Source: Psettodes erumei
Lineage: Eukaryota > Chordata > Actinopteri > Pleuronectiformes > Psettodidae
Reading direction: 5' to 3'
Length of the DNA: 64,000 nucleotides
NCBI GenBank assembly: GCA_016785225.1
Contig: JAFBJZ010000347.1
Location: 496,001 to 560,000 of the forward strand
This document shows, in pieces, positions 23,801 through 37,093 of the stretch; the stretch's first letter is position 1, and the number at the start of each line of letters is the position of its first letter. The translations under genes were made by a program, and so were the position numbers. The notes under the pieces were generated by a model. That model was not told the DNA's origin, ran no database searches, and saw nothing but the letters and a program-made list of their open reading frames with translations.

Positions 23801-24976
23801 AGCTTTGTCTTCTGCTTCTCCTCTGTGTGAGGGTGTGTTTTAATGTGTCATTACCGTGCAAGTGTATTTTAACGATTTTTGTCCATTTATATTTACGAGA
23901 TCCGTGTGTTTATTTTGGTTTGTGAGGGCGCTCGCGGATGCATTTTTTTAGCGGTTCATTTGGGCGAGTGGGCATTTGTTTTTGTTTTTTTGTGTCTTTT
24001 CCATAGTGTGTGCATGCGCCAACGTGTGTGTGTGTGTGGGGTTTATGCGGCCACGAAGAGTGTGCGGTCATGTTGGCTGGGTGTGTGTTGTGCTAGTCTG
24101 GCCCCAGCGGTTCTACGATGTATATCAGGCAGCTGCTTGGTCCAGCATCCAAAAGATCAGAAAATAGGGCTGTTATTCTAGCAAAATGGTAACTGTGAGA
24201 TACAGTTTCACACACGTACACCCGCACACACCAATGTGCTGCACATGCACAAGTGAATTGTGCGCGCAGATGCACACACCGCCAGTTGCTTCTGTTTCCA
24301 GCTCTTTCTGCCCCCCCCCCAAAAAAATCTCTCTGGATGCATTCCTCAGGCTGCACTGACCTTTCAACTGAGAGGTCAGATAACATCTCAGGGGATGTAC
24401 TCTACCGGCTTAGTTTTCCTTGAGTTGTTGATTTAGCAACAGTAATTGGTTTGAATTGAACTTCATGGAGGCATTTCATGGAGAGGTTTTCACCACAGAT
24501 ATTTCTGACTTGGGGGCTTGGGGGACTTTGCTCCCCAATATTTGGGCTTTATTCCCCGCCTCAGGCTCGTCTAAAGGAGGAATGCGCATGCATTTACGAG
24601 CGCACACACAATTGCTCTCCAAAAACAAAAAAAAATGTCGAGCCGCGTCTGCGTGGAGTGTCTTATAATTGTTACGACCAAAGTCCTGTTGTTTGTTTTT
24701 AAAGATAAATGTCAGTCATTAAATAATCCATTTTTGCTTCATTCCTGAGAGAAAAAAAAATCAACAGAATGTACTTTTTCTCCAAAAGCAGCACTATTTG
24801 TGTGCACAGAGCATAAAAGGGATACGCACACCCACACTAAGCAGCAAGTCATGTCTCAATCAATGTAAGCTGATCCATGTCATCTGGTTCTGGTTTACAT
24901 AGAGCCCATTTCAAGAGTGATTTGATCTAAGTTCACCCTGTGGTGTTTCTGTTCTTCCAAGACCTATATAACCCGT

Positions 24977-24979
24977 GCA

Positions 24980-25012
<33 letters not shown>
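24977..25012. repeat. (CA)n microsatellite
   Basis: CA run with one TA interruption. Confidence 0.95.
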
Positions 25013-28000
25013 TGCTTTTTTAGCTCTACATTACGCACACACAGGAACCCCTGCACCGGCAGTGAGAGAAGATGAAGATATTTCCTGCGCACCCCAGTCA
25101 CTTGACCCTGCGTCCCAATATGTTAATCATTTCCTTGCTGTATAATCCAATGAAACGGCTGAATTCGCTGACTTATTAGATTAGTGGGAATAGTGTTCAT
25201 GTTGGGGAACCAACAGCATATCTGGATCTGGACTCAATTCAGTGGAATTGAGTGCTTCCATTACAGAGTCTTACCTCTCAGTTTTTTAATTTACAAAACA
25301 CATGTTAGCTCTTTGCTCAAACTTCAAATCTGCTGAGGGAGTGTTTTCAAAATCTCATCTTCCCGGTTCCAACCCAGTTCCAATGGGAATACAACATTCT
25401 GTCTCATGTCTCAACAAGTTAAGAGCTGCAGTGAAATGTGATCTGTCTATTACAATGTGATTAATGCAAGATAACATGAATATTAAATCACCCCTGCTGA
25501 ACGCAAACAACATACTGGACACTGCAGGGGAGAAATCTAATTTAGAATATGTAAGGTTATACTGTAAACAATACAAAAAAATGACCTATTAATGGAAATA
25601 TATTACAACAGTAATACAGTAATAGCACAGAAAGCAGAAGAAAAGCAGAAAGTTTGATATTGATAAAGCATACGACACATAATGCGTGGAAAAACATGAA
25701 AGTATCACGATGTGTGCAGAACAAAACAGAACAAGACGTGATGTTAAGATTTCAGTGCTAATTTGGTTGAGTGAGGGCGGACTTTACGTCATATGTTTGA
25801 GGCGCGGTCAGAGCAACGGCGAATACAAGCAAATAAATCCGCACACGGATTTTGTGTTGATTTCAGTTTTGTTGAACTTTGACATTCAGTTTTGCACGGC
25901 CAGCAAATCAACAATGCCAGCCTCGGAGTGAACTCACAACAAGGTAGCTAGCTTGGAGAATACTTTCCCCTGTTCAATTAACTTTTATTGAGTAAAATGT
26001 TACACAACAAAATATCTGTGGGAGACTAAAAGAAAGGGAGTGTATGTGTGTATTGGGGGCTGATATCCATGTTCTGATATCCATGTTCGGTTGTTCACAT
26101 TTAAACTTTGACCCCTGCACTGCGTTCCCCTCACCTCAGGCACGGCCCCGAATGTCTTCTTCCTGCCCGTGTCGAACGAACAGTAATTGGGGTTTCAGCT
26201 CCGGTGTCCCCCAAGGCTGCAGAAGACAATCTGGACATGCTTCACAGCATGAGATGACACAGCTGTGGTGAGGAGCAGCTGCTGTTTCTACCCCTCATAG
26301 CACGGGAACCCAAAACCCGGACGCCCCGCTCAGTGTGAATGGGCCCAAAGAGAGCTGCGTCTGTGCATCGGCTGTACTGGGACAGAGAGCGCACACGCCG
26401 CCCGTTAAGTCTGCAGTAAATTCTCCACTTTCACGTCCCCTCCTTCCTTTCCCTCTCCAAGTTATGGCGTTCCCCTCCAGCTCCTCCTTAACCCCAGTTA
26501 AACAACTCCACTGCATCATTTATTCATGGCCCCTTTGCAGCGCCGGGATCCGATTGGCCGGGTCTTATTTTTGGGTCTGGTGGTTACGGCTCCATTAGGT
26601 CTCTCTCTCGCATCTGTGTGTACAGGCGGTGTTTCCTGTGTGTGCAGAGAAACATTGGGAGTTGAAACAAGTGAAAGAGAGCATAAAACAGAGGATGACA
26701 TGTAACCAGAGGAGGTTAGTGAAGAAAATGGAGAGAGGGAAGCTCTGAGAGTGGCGTGAAACAGAAATAGAGACTGGAGGTGTTTGCTTTTGGCTCTGTT
26801 CCTTGTAATGAGATGCTGACAGCTCTTTGTTTGTCCTCCTGCACCTGGCTGGGGGGGTGGACGTAGGCCGGAGAGGCAGATGTTGAACGAGCCCTTCCCT
26901 TTATGTCACAGTGCGTCAGTGTATGTTTGGAAGAAAAAGAAAAAAAAAGGCACCGGAAGCTTCTCCTGCACAGTTTTTAAAACTGTGCAATGAAACTGTA
27001 GTGCATGCGTGGGTGTGTGGCCATACAGATGTGTATTTTTTTTATTCGCTGGAGTCTCAGACCTCTCGTTAGCTCCCCGTCGTGCGTCTGAATGAAGTAA
27101 CACAAGCAGCGAGAGCAGAAAGAAAACACACAGCAGCGTGTGGGATCAACATTTGCTGGTTGCTCTGAGGAGAGCAGAGATCTTTAAACCAAACCTTTTT
27201 ATTACCTTTTATAACCTACATTTTATTACCCTCACAAGCCAATAAAAAAATATAAAGAAAGAAAAGTTGATTCTTCATGCCAGGGAGAATCATAATCAGC
27301 TTTATTAACATATGTCTGGATTTTCTGGAGACCAACTCTGGTATTGCAGACACACACAGATTTTTCCTTTCGAGCAGCTGAAGGTTAAGTTGCCCTGCAC
27401 AGAGCCAGCCGGTATATGTTTACCCATTTTCCCAAGGACAGGGCTTCCCGTCTCCATGATAAAGGGACCACAGTGGCCCAAGCAGGTGTTTGTGTACGTA
27501 AGCTTATTAATTCTTTCAACTGCAAGACAAGATCAGCGAGCCGAGCAGAGACAAATCTGTGCAGAAAGTTCAGAAGTAAGTGAATTCATTTCACGCAGGT
27601 GACCACACAGAAACAGTGTGCTGTTGTAGCGGACGCCACCGGGATGACACTTTGCTTCCAGGACAAGTTTAAATTTGCATGTCTGAAATAAGACTAGAGG
27701 AAAATGATGTAAGATTGGCGTAAGATGGTGCAGCTTACACGTTGTATAGTTTCTCTTTGCGCCCTCTAACAGAACACCAATCTGTGTTTGTTTGCTTCTT
27801 TTTGTTTCTTCTCTTGCACATCTGTCAATCCGCGCTCCCAAATCTTGACTTACACATGACGTAATTAGGTGTGATGTGTGTTTGCTCCACAGGCTCCTTT
27901 AAAATGCACTTTTATAAATTGGACTGTTACACCAGCAGCGAGTCGGAACAATACCCAGTTTTTTTCTTAGTTTTAAGCCTGGCCGACGCTTTGCAGAGTG

Positions 28001-29625
28001 ACCCAACACAGATGGGAGTGGTAAGAGTATAATTGAAAAGCATGAAAACATTTACTGTGATTATCCCACATTCCTGTTACTATAACAGCTTGCAGCTGTT
28101 CAGAGAGCAGGATCTATGATTTGTACCGCTCATGCACGTGTCATGCTAAATTCTGTCAGGGAAAGAAAAAGCACACAGCGGTTAGGTCGTGTCCACTGGT
28201 CAGCCTCTGGCACTTAGCGATGGGTTTAAACTGGCAAGAAAATGGGATGCGCGACCTCGAGAGCAGTGACACCCTGTAGTTTTAAAATAGGTCTGACACA
28301 GTGTCAGCTTGGGATACTCCGTGAAGCAAAAATTGGTTGGGAAATTGTGAGGATACGGTGAGGATGTTCATCATGCAGCCATTTATTTCTGTCACCAGAT
28401 AACACACGATCAGGTTTATTTGTCACAGCACTTACTGACTTAGTATGTGCAACTGATTCAGCCTTTTTTTTTCCCCTGTGTCTTTTATACAGTTAAGTGA
28501 AAGAGGCAGTAACTCATCTCTTGTGGCTTTAACTGCTATTTTTTTAAAGAAAGGAACCCTCGCCAAGGCCAGCAGCACTTTCACTCACAATGACAAATGA
28601 GGTGTGCATCAGTGGCAGACAAGGGGGGGGGGGACAGAAAGAAAACAAAACAACTGAGATTGATTTTTGCCATGCCTGTAAGTCACCGAGCTTCCAAATC
28701 AGCCATTGTGCTGAGATGACTGAAGCAAATGGCAAAGAGATCGACAGAACAACAGGAGTCAGCGTCAGAAAGACAAGCGGTGATAATGGCAAACAGAGGG
28801 ACCTGGGCAGCAATAGGAAAAGAGGGAAAACAGGCAATAATGCGTGTGTATATGTGCACAGATGTGTGAACCTCAAAACCTCAAAACTTGGTTAAACAAA
28901 GTCACATGTAGGCCTTAGGTTAGCCCTGGGTTCATTAATATCATAAATTATTCAGTTTGTCTTCTCAGTCGTGATGAGAGGTGCTAAAATTGTTTGGCTG
29001 CTTGCCACTTTGTAGAGACATGAACGGCTGGGGCACGTCTCCATGTCTGTGCACATCTCATCACGCACAAATTTGTGGCGAACATGATTATGCAAGTGGA
29101 AATATTTTGAACAGTTATTCATGAAGTACTTGGTTCTCTTGCTAAAGGAGTGAAACCACGGCATCTGCTCGGCGCTGTAAAAGTACTAAGTAAAAGCCAT
29201 GTATTCGAAAATGTGTTCAAGCATAAATAAAATATCAAAATTGTTTGATTCCAGCACCCAGAGTTTATTTTATGCCTGACTTTTAGCAAGGATGAAGCGC
29301 TCGTGATTCGCTCGAGCGGTGCCTCTTCCATTTTTAAAAGGCTGCGTCAATCAAGGTGCTCCTTTTCAAACAAGGCCACAGCCGCCTCCTCTCTCCTCAT
29401 CCTCTTGCAAAGTCTGAAAATAATTTGTATTGGAAAATTAGGTTTTGGAGGAAGCTTTCTGTCTACGGCGCTCTGCAGGTGATGTTAGCGGCTTCCTTCC
29501 TGCACGAGCGTTTCGCCGGGACCTTGTGAACTCTTTCGTGGCTCGGCGGGGAGAGAGAAGCAGGGACTGGGAAAGGGGATTGTTTGAGATTTTATGGGTC
29601 ATTCCACAGAGCTCCATACCTGTTT

Positions 29626-29755
29626 ATCCAGGCAATGAAGCTGCTGGATTTCTGGCTTATATTTGGAGCAGATGAACCGGTTTGTAGTGATTAGAGTTTT
29701 GATGGAGGCTCAGGGTAGAGAATCAGGGGATACACTACTCCAAACTAACACATAC
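29626..29755 (+). repeat. Copy B of a duplicated about 130-bp sequence
   Basis: Diverged partner of 13850-13985 (see that entry). It carries the same run of short blocks, a roughly 9-base deletion relative to copy A, and ends in CTAACACATACA instead of a pure CA run. Confidence 0.65.
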
Positions 29756-29776
29756 AATATGTAGGTTGGGGAAAAA

Positions 29777-29821
29777 TCCATCCATCTATCCATCCATCTA
29801 TCCAGCCATCCATCCATCCAC
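29777..29821. repeat. (CCAT)n tetranucleotide repeat
   Basis: Imperfect CCAT/CTAT array just 20 bases beyond copy B of the duplicated sequence. Confidence 0.9.
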
Positions 29822-31125
29822 CACACATAGACACACAAACACATCACCTACAGAGCATGAGACAGGGACACACAACCTGCATGCGTGGATGCACACACGG
29901 ACCGCAGCACTTTAGTCCATACAGGATATGAATCCGACTGATATAAACTGACGAAGCAGATAAGGTGGTGCTATACACCCGCCGGCTGAGGCGACAGATG
30001 AAAGGAGACAAGGCTTCAAAAGTAAATATTGTACACGGTCACTGTTTTTGTGTTACACTGTGGAATTTTAACAAGCTTTGAAGGACACAATAATCTTCTT
30101 TTTGCTCGAGCAAAAGCAGATGTTGGACTTTTCCCACCGACTGATTGTCAGCCTTGGCATTTGGTTCTGGGCCGGTGATATCAGAGCATTTTTGTGAAAA
30201 CAGCGGCTGTTGGAACATGGGGTTGATTAAAATGAAATTCGCATGTTGAACAAACAATACAAATAAGCTAACAAAAGAAAGTTAGATAATGCAGTGAATT
30301 GCTAATTTTCTGTGGCTTTGTCGCTATGTGCGATGCTTCTCGCATAGTATGTAGTCATCCGATTTGTGATTTTGCAGCATTTGTTTGCAGCATCTTTTCT
30401 GTGCCTGCTAATCACGGGGAGATCAGGCGTTATAATGGTGGTATATCTGCAAACCTGGCGGTCTCATTTCAGGTCTGAAAGGCAAAAATTGGCCTGTGTT
30501 GGTGCATGGTTTTAACTAAAAATAGACATTTGAATACATATTCAAAATTACCCTTGACAATCCTATTACTGCCCTGCCACTAATTACTGTACAAGTGTAT
30601 CTAGTTTGTGTGCACACATTGGTTACAGAAGACAGCATGTCATCACCCAGGGTAAACACTGAATGAGTCACAGCTGGCCTGGGGTGAGTTTCATTAACGA
30701 ACAAACGCTGTCTGCCTCTGAAAGTGAGTGAAAGCGATAGGCAGGGCAGAAGAAGGGACGGGCAGCGAGAGACGTAGCGATGGCGTCAAATGTGGCGACG
30801 TGGCGACCCAAAGTTGTGCAGTCAGGAAAATATCACAAAACGACGCGACAGCGGGAGGCATGATGGAAACGACAAGAAGCTGTGCTGAAGAAGAGCATAG
30901 ACCCCTCCCTCCATCTTCCATCTCCATGGTGATGTGTGTGTGTGTGTGTGTGTGGTGGGAGGGGGGACTGATGGGAAATATTAAGGGAAAGGGGGCATGA
31001 GAGCAGAATGGCCAATTTCTCCAAAGTACAAGAGGTAAATTACGGTTTCCACTCTTTGACGGAGCACTTTGACTGCAGTTTGTAGCAGGGTCTGCAGCAG
31101 ATACATGCACACATTATCACACGCA

Positions 31126-31153
31126 TACACACACACACACACACACACACACA
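31126..31153. repeat. (AC)14 microsatellite
   Basis: AC run; a matching TG run lies at 30933-30954 about 170 bases upstream, so the two could pair as an inverted repeat. Confidence 0.93.
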
Positions 31154-32334
31154 AAGAGGCCCAGCACAGATCTGTCAACCCTGCGGTGTTATTTAATTAC
31201 AGCAAGTTCTGCAGAAATATTAAAATGCGTGGCCCTTATATCAAAAATGACTTTTCCGTCACATGCCGTTCGTTTCCTTGTGTGCTTTTCCACTCTGTTT
31301 CCCCCTCACTGCATTAGCAAGTTGTCTCGCCCTTACCAGTAATAAGTTAGCTGTAAATGAATTACACTGTTGTGAAGGAGCTGTCATAAGGTCTCAGGGT
31401 GATTAAACGCCTGACAGAACAGGGGTACAAAACACGCACCGCGCACATGACACATGCATAGAGTATACAGACAGTCACTCTCAGAGTCATGCTCCTATGG
31501 ACGCTCACAAGCTGGAATGTATCATTTACTGAATATTGAAATATTACATCTATGGGAGCTGCTTACTGTATGTCGGTCGCTCCAAATCTTAGAAAACCAT
31601 AACCAACAGAAGCTGGGCCATAGTTTAGCACATTAAGTGAGGGAGCTTGTTTGACTACGACAGCGGAAGATTGGCGCAGCAACCCCTTATACAAAAATGA
31701 TGTATATTGCGAGTACATTCGAACAGCTTTAATCATGTTAAGACTCAATACATCTCTGTAGCACCAACACGGATGCTGACAGCACTTTAACGGTAACAGT
31801 TTATATCTGCGTCTATGTGGACACCACATATTTAGCACATAGCAACGATATATATTGTGCCTCTGTCTCTTTGTGTGTGTGTTTGCGTGCCCTTGTGTGT
31901 GTGCGCTAATGTCCAACAAGCGCGCACACACGTGCACTATATTTAATGCATGTAAAGTTGATAATCAGTAATGACACGGATAATTATATTTGATTACAAA
32001 GTCATTTGGAAAACGCTCCTCCCATGGACAAGCAAGAAGCTGCCTGACACGCTAATAGGTCCATACACCTGCATGTGTATTCAGCGCCAACACACACGTG
32101 CGCGGTTACCATGGTTACCCTTTCTGTGTGCTCTGTGGATGTCTGTGGTATCACTGATCATCTACATTTCAGAATGCTGACGCCAATTAGCATGAGACTG
32201 ACCTCCTCTCTCTCTCCCCCTCCCTCTCTCCCCCTCCCTCCCTCTCCCTTTGTCTGAGCTGCATTTGAAACTGAACCCAGTGAATGAGAACAGTGCTCAG
32301 ATTTCTTCATATGGGAAATGTACACGTATATGCC

Positions 32335-32382
32335 TGTGTGTGTGTGTGTGTGTGTGTCTGTGTGAGAGAGAGCGAGAGAGAG
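32335..32382. repeat. Compound (TG)n-(GA)n microsatellite
   Basis: TG run passing directly into GA repeats. Confidence 0.93.
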
Positions 32383-35300
32383 AAATCGAGAATGAGGAGG
32401 AGTCATTAAAAGGCAAGCTGCAGTGCTGAAAATGTGTTCATCCAGTGCAGACACTGCAGTAGATATTATCAGGTGTACAACATGTACTGTGTGCAGGTGC
32501 ACAAGCGCTAGCATGAAAGAAGAAATTAGCAACGATCCCTCTGTTGATCTACTCTATGTACACTTCAGAATGGATGGATGCATTATAAAGATCCCACATA
32601 CTCCCTAATATTTCAAGTTTGCTTGCGTCTCTTCTTGTCCCTCAGTCCCTCTTCGAACGTTTTCGCCAGCATTCGAGTGGACTGGGTCTGCAGTTTCCTC
32701 TTGGCTGAATTATGGCCACGTGGGGAGGGGAGACATTTGTCAGACTACGATGCATTGTCGAAGCCAGCTCCCTCGCTTCTCAGGTGGAAGCGCGGGGGGG
32801 GCTGTTAATCACCTCTGAAACAAAGGCTTCCCACATAAATTCATACACACATACACACACACACACACTATTAGGCTGGTTTGTGTCCAGCTGCACAGAA
32901 CCTCTCCCTGCTGTGTTGCAGAAGCTGTTTATTGGGCCTGTTGCGCGTGGGTTTGTTTACGTGTGTGGGCGTGTGCAGGGGCTGCTGAGGCAGAGCACTG
33001 GTGGAGGCCTTCCGCTAATGACCCCATGCCTGCTGTGAACTCCCTTGGGAATGGCCGACCTCAAAAGAGCTGAGGGTAATGGGACGGGACCCGCCGTGCC
33101 TCAAAGAGACTCCAGAAACCATGGCATTAACTCACAGTGCTGCCAATTAGTGGTGTAAGACTTTCCGGGTTTCTACCTTTTGCAGACCGAGTCGGTGTCA
33201 GATTGGCTAAACCAGGTTTGCTTTAGCTTGTTCAGGCGACATTTGAGAGAGGGTAGCACTGCAGCACACCACGATGAGAACCACAGCGTTTTGAGAACCA
33301 TGCATAAGGTATTTTCAGGTATTTTATTTTGGTCTCATCTTTAACTCCTCACCCTCCCTGTTTCCCTCAGTTCCATTTTTATTTGGCCTCTGCTCTCTAT
33401 TTTGCCCCCCTCCCTCTTCTAAGTTCCCCTCCTCTCTCGCCAGTGTGGCAGTGAAGCAGAGAGGGAGGAAGGCCACTTCTGGAGACTGCGTTGAATAATA
33501 CATGCCTGCTCGAGCGGTGGACTCGGGGAGGCTGACTTGGATGGAGGAGAGACCATTGAGCTGGATATAGAGTTTTGATAGCGTGTGAATATGGAGCGTT
33601 TATTATGATGACATATGAGCAGGCAGGTGAGTTGCAGCGTGGAAATATGGGGTTTAATAAATCTCTGAGATCCATCCCTGCAAATGGGGAAAAGTGCGGT
33701 GGCCCACATTTATTTTCGATGCGCGTATATTCCTACCTGTGCACACAGACTCATTCATCAGCACATTAACATCGTGTTAAGCCTTCTCTTTGACAGAGCC
33801 ATACCCAGTTTGGACATATGAGGAAGCAGGGCGTGCACATGCGTGTGCATCCCTTCCTGCAGCTTCAGATCTGGCAGATATGACGTGGGGGGCGGGGGTC
33901 ACTCCTGCCCCGGGGCCAAGTGATCTCATCAGACGGAGTTGAATTATGGGTAGTGGCACTCGGGTCTCACAGCTGCCTCTCTGCTTCGGCGCAGTGATAG
34001 TGAGTCATCTCTCGCTCACACAGCAGCTGGACCGCAGGGAAGCTGACATTTAGCAGGGGAGGAAACGGCACACAGAGTGTGAGCTGGAAAATACAACAAC
34101 AGAGCGGCTGCCATGATGGCACCAAACACCTCAGTGTACCAGGCGTGGAAGCGCAGCGCGCAAGACATTTGTATTTGCACTGAACAAACTGCACTCTACT
34201 TGCTGCAACAAAATTAGTGATAATAATTGCCTAATTCTTTGTCAGCTGACCATTCGTTATACCTCTTTTGTTAGTGTTGCTACACACATGCAGTTATGAT
34301 GATAACAGTCTCTTGCCTGTTGCACTTTTTACTCCAGTAATTGTTTAAATAAGTCCTTTTTTCAGACAGAGGTGGATAAAAATACTCTTTCTTTCCTTTG
34401 TGCCAGCTGAAATGACAGTTGCTGACAGCAGACTTAATTATCTCAAGAAGAATGTCGTAGTCTGCCAAGTGTGACTTTTTTGTCATAGACTTGTATTTCC
34501 TGTTTTATTTTGTAGCTGCTACCCGGTGCATTTCCTGTGCTTATCTTCCCTGCCCTGATGTGCTCCACACCTGTTCTCAATTATCCCTGCCTTCTTTGTG
34601 TATTTGATTCTTTGTGTTTCGCTTAGGCTTTGTCAGTTTGTCCTGCTCAGCTCCTCAGTGTTTCCTTGTGTTTCTGTGCTGGTCTTTTTGTTCTTTTTAC
34701 ATTTTTTTGTGTTGTTTCCCTTTTTTTGGGGGGGGGGGTAGGATTGTCCGTTGGAACTGTATAAGCTTTTTCCCTCACATTCATACATTCCTGTGTAAGT
34801 GCATGTTTGCTTTTGGTTCCAGAAATCGCCAAAACACAACAAAGAATCTTGTTTAAAAAAATAAAGGGGTATTATGTAAGACTTGCTTCACAGCGGGTGT
34901 CGTGGTCATGGTCAGGGCCTTCGTTTAAAAAAAAACCCAACATAACTCTAAACTTCCATACAATAATAGTTAAGGATAAGCTCCTCACATCAAAAAAAAA
35001 AAAACCCCACTGATTATCCCATTCATTATTGCTTTGCTCTCTCTCTAAAAAAAAAAGATGCCACCCTTTAAACTCTTCATATTTGTCTCTGTTACTGCAG
35101 CCCCCATTCACATTACTTTGGCATGTCGAGAAATCTGAAGCTTGACTCAGCAGCGGAATGCATGAATGAATGAATGCATAATAGCTGTTCAGGTAAGGGG
35201 AGCCAGCCTGTCTCTTAGCTGGTCATTAACAGATAGTTAATACTTTGATATGTTCCATCTTCCATGTTAAGTTTTTATTTTTTTGTAACAGAGATATTTT

Positions 35301-36424
35301 AATGTAGGCTACTACAGTTTGGCCTATTTAGTGATGGATGGTGAAGGTATCTCTTTTTTAAAAAAATGTTTTGTTATTTCTAAGGAGCAACCAAGATCCT
35401 GCAAAAAGTTCCACTGCAATGACCACATGAAATGTTTGGATTAAATGCATTTGAATTGTAGGTTGTGCTTGTAGCTGACACATGTCTTGTTATAATCTAT
35501 ATGCTGTACAGGCATAGTCTATCAAAATGATGAAGTGAACATGATCACACCGTGGGAAATAACTTGGCTATCGGCTGAATATTGGATCAGAGACCAGCAC
35601 AGACTTAATAATTTAGTGACGGGCCTTTGCATGACTCTCACTGCCACTGCTTTTGGAAATGAATGGTGGATGTCAGGGATGCATTTCCCCTTGTGACATT
35701 AAACACCAGTGTAGTGCTCCAGGACCCCCTCAAGTCATTGCAATTGTGGAAAATGTCACATGCCTGCACAATGTCCAATAGCTGTCTAAATCTGACATCA
35801 TTAAGTTTGACATATTGTCACTACAGTTTGGTGTGGTGGTTTCACCTATTGTGCTCGTCCTTGACTGTAAAGCAATTAGCAGGTGAACTGGGAGAATAAC
35901 GCTTCCAATGAAACTTCACCACTAAATTTGTGGAGGATGGTTAGACTCATTAAATCTGACATTTATTTGCGACAGTGAATGTTTTGCAAATTTCCAATTA
36001 ACAAAATTTGTTTTCCCGAATAACATGAATCTCCCCTCAATATAGGCTTTCATGAATCTAAATCAGCTGAATCTAAATCAGACTCTTTTATCTACATTGA
36101 CATGACACTTATCTACAGTGATAGTGGATTGTTTATGACAGTAAAATAATTTTTTATGGACTAAGGCAATAAGAAAACAACATAAAACAGTTTTTTAACC
36201 TATAGGCTATATATAGTACAAAATAAGTTTGATGCACCACTATAGATAGAGATTATAGGCATTGTGGGGATGGGCTGGAACAATGACGTCCGTTCAGCTC
36301 GGTGTCTCCTGGCCGGTCGAGGGCGATCAGGAAACAAACCGGATGAATAATACACCGTGTCGGCGGTCACATGTCGTGCAGCGGGCTCCTGAATGATTTA
36401 AAGCTTTTTACATCATCAGCCTCA

Positions 36425-36466
36425 CCTCCCTCCCTCCCTCCCTCCCTCCTCCCATCCCTCCCTCCC
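36425..36466. repeat. (CTCC)n pyrimidine repeat
   Basis: Tetranucleotide CTCC/CCCT run inside the promoter-like zone; such polypyrimidine tracts near starts can form non-B DNA. Confidence 0.93.
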
Positions 36467-36482
36467 GTGCTGTCTCCCACCG

Positions 36483-36582
36483 ATGCACCGCGCAGCACCG
36501 GAGATGCTGCTGCTGCTGCTGCTGATGCTGGCGACCGACTGCAGCATCCGACATGGTCATCCTTTAATCCGGCCACGGCACA
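36483..36582 (+). CDS. Candidate first coding exon of an unassigned small protein or uORF
   Basis: An ATG at 36483 opens 33 codons plus one base, up to a good donor (GTGAGT). The start is MHRAAPEM followed by six leucines, M, L, then ATDC, which resembles a signal peptide, though the Leu run comes from a (CTG)6 repeat and could be accidental. The one-base overhang fits exactly the phase of the candidate exon at 43984-44086. It is not recognised as any known family. It may be a translated uORF in the slc7a14 5' UTR, a separate small secreted protein, or chance. Confidence 0.25.
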
Positions 36583-37065
36583 GTGAGTGTTTTTCCACCA
36601 CTTTTTCCCCCTCTTCCCCTCATCCTCTCGTTATCTCCAACTAGATCAGCCATCCACTCCGTTCTTCTCATTAACTGATCCCATCACTCCCCCTCCTCCC
36701 CTTTTTTGTGTTGTCTTCCTTTGTGCAGTTTTTTTTTCATGAGCGGTGGCGCATAACGCGGCGGAAACCGTCCTATAATAGAGGTGATGTTTGGCGACCC
36801 CGTGGAGTGGACGGGAAATTGTCCCCTTCCTGTACATGTACGCGTCACCTTTGCCGTGTGCTTGAGTAAAAGAGAAGGGAAGCGAGAGTTTAGGGCGGGC
36901 GTCGCTTCTCCCACCGGACTACAGAGCTGCAGCAGGCTCCGTTTGGAGTACGGGAAGAGACAGAGGGGCGACTGGGACCCGGCGGAAAGAGGGTGGGACG
37001 TTGAGTGAAGTGGGTTTTTTTTCCTGCAGGTGAGAGCTTGTGGTTATTACTTATATGGGTTGTGT

Positions 37066-37093
37066 CAGAGAGAGAGAGAGAGAGAGAGAAGAG
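37066..37093. repeat. (GA)n microsatellite
   Basis: Pure AG/GA run just downstream of the promoter-like zone. Confidence 0.94.

Larger units (their letters stand above)
12723..36270. other. Gene-poor interval (about 23.5 kb)
   Basis: I find no exon I can assign in this stretch. It contains CA/GT microsatellites, a CpG-dense patch near 16.6-17.3 kb, two diverged copies of a sequence (13.85 and 29.63 kb), and otherwise unremarkable sequence that turns more AT-rich rightwards. In human, RPL22L1 lies in the equivalent interval; its characteristic peptides were not recognised here, but short exons under 100 bases could be missed by eye. Confidence 0.5.
36280..37030 (+). promoter_or_regulatory. 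slc7a14: Promoter-like zone and candidate first exon of slc7a14
   Basis: This block is CpG-enriched in an otherwise AT-leaning interval. It has a CRE-type TGACGTC at 36284-36290, a GC box GGGCGGG at 36893-36899, and two good splice donors on the + strand: ACA|GTGAGT after 36582 and CAG|GTGAGA after 37029. It lies about 10 kb upstream of the slc7a14 start codon with no other + strand gene between. A far-upstream non-coding first exon is usual for this gene, so I infer this is its transcription start region. The second donor is preceded by a T-run and CCTGCAG, so it also reads as an acceptor. Confidence 0.5.
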
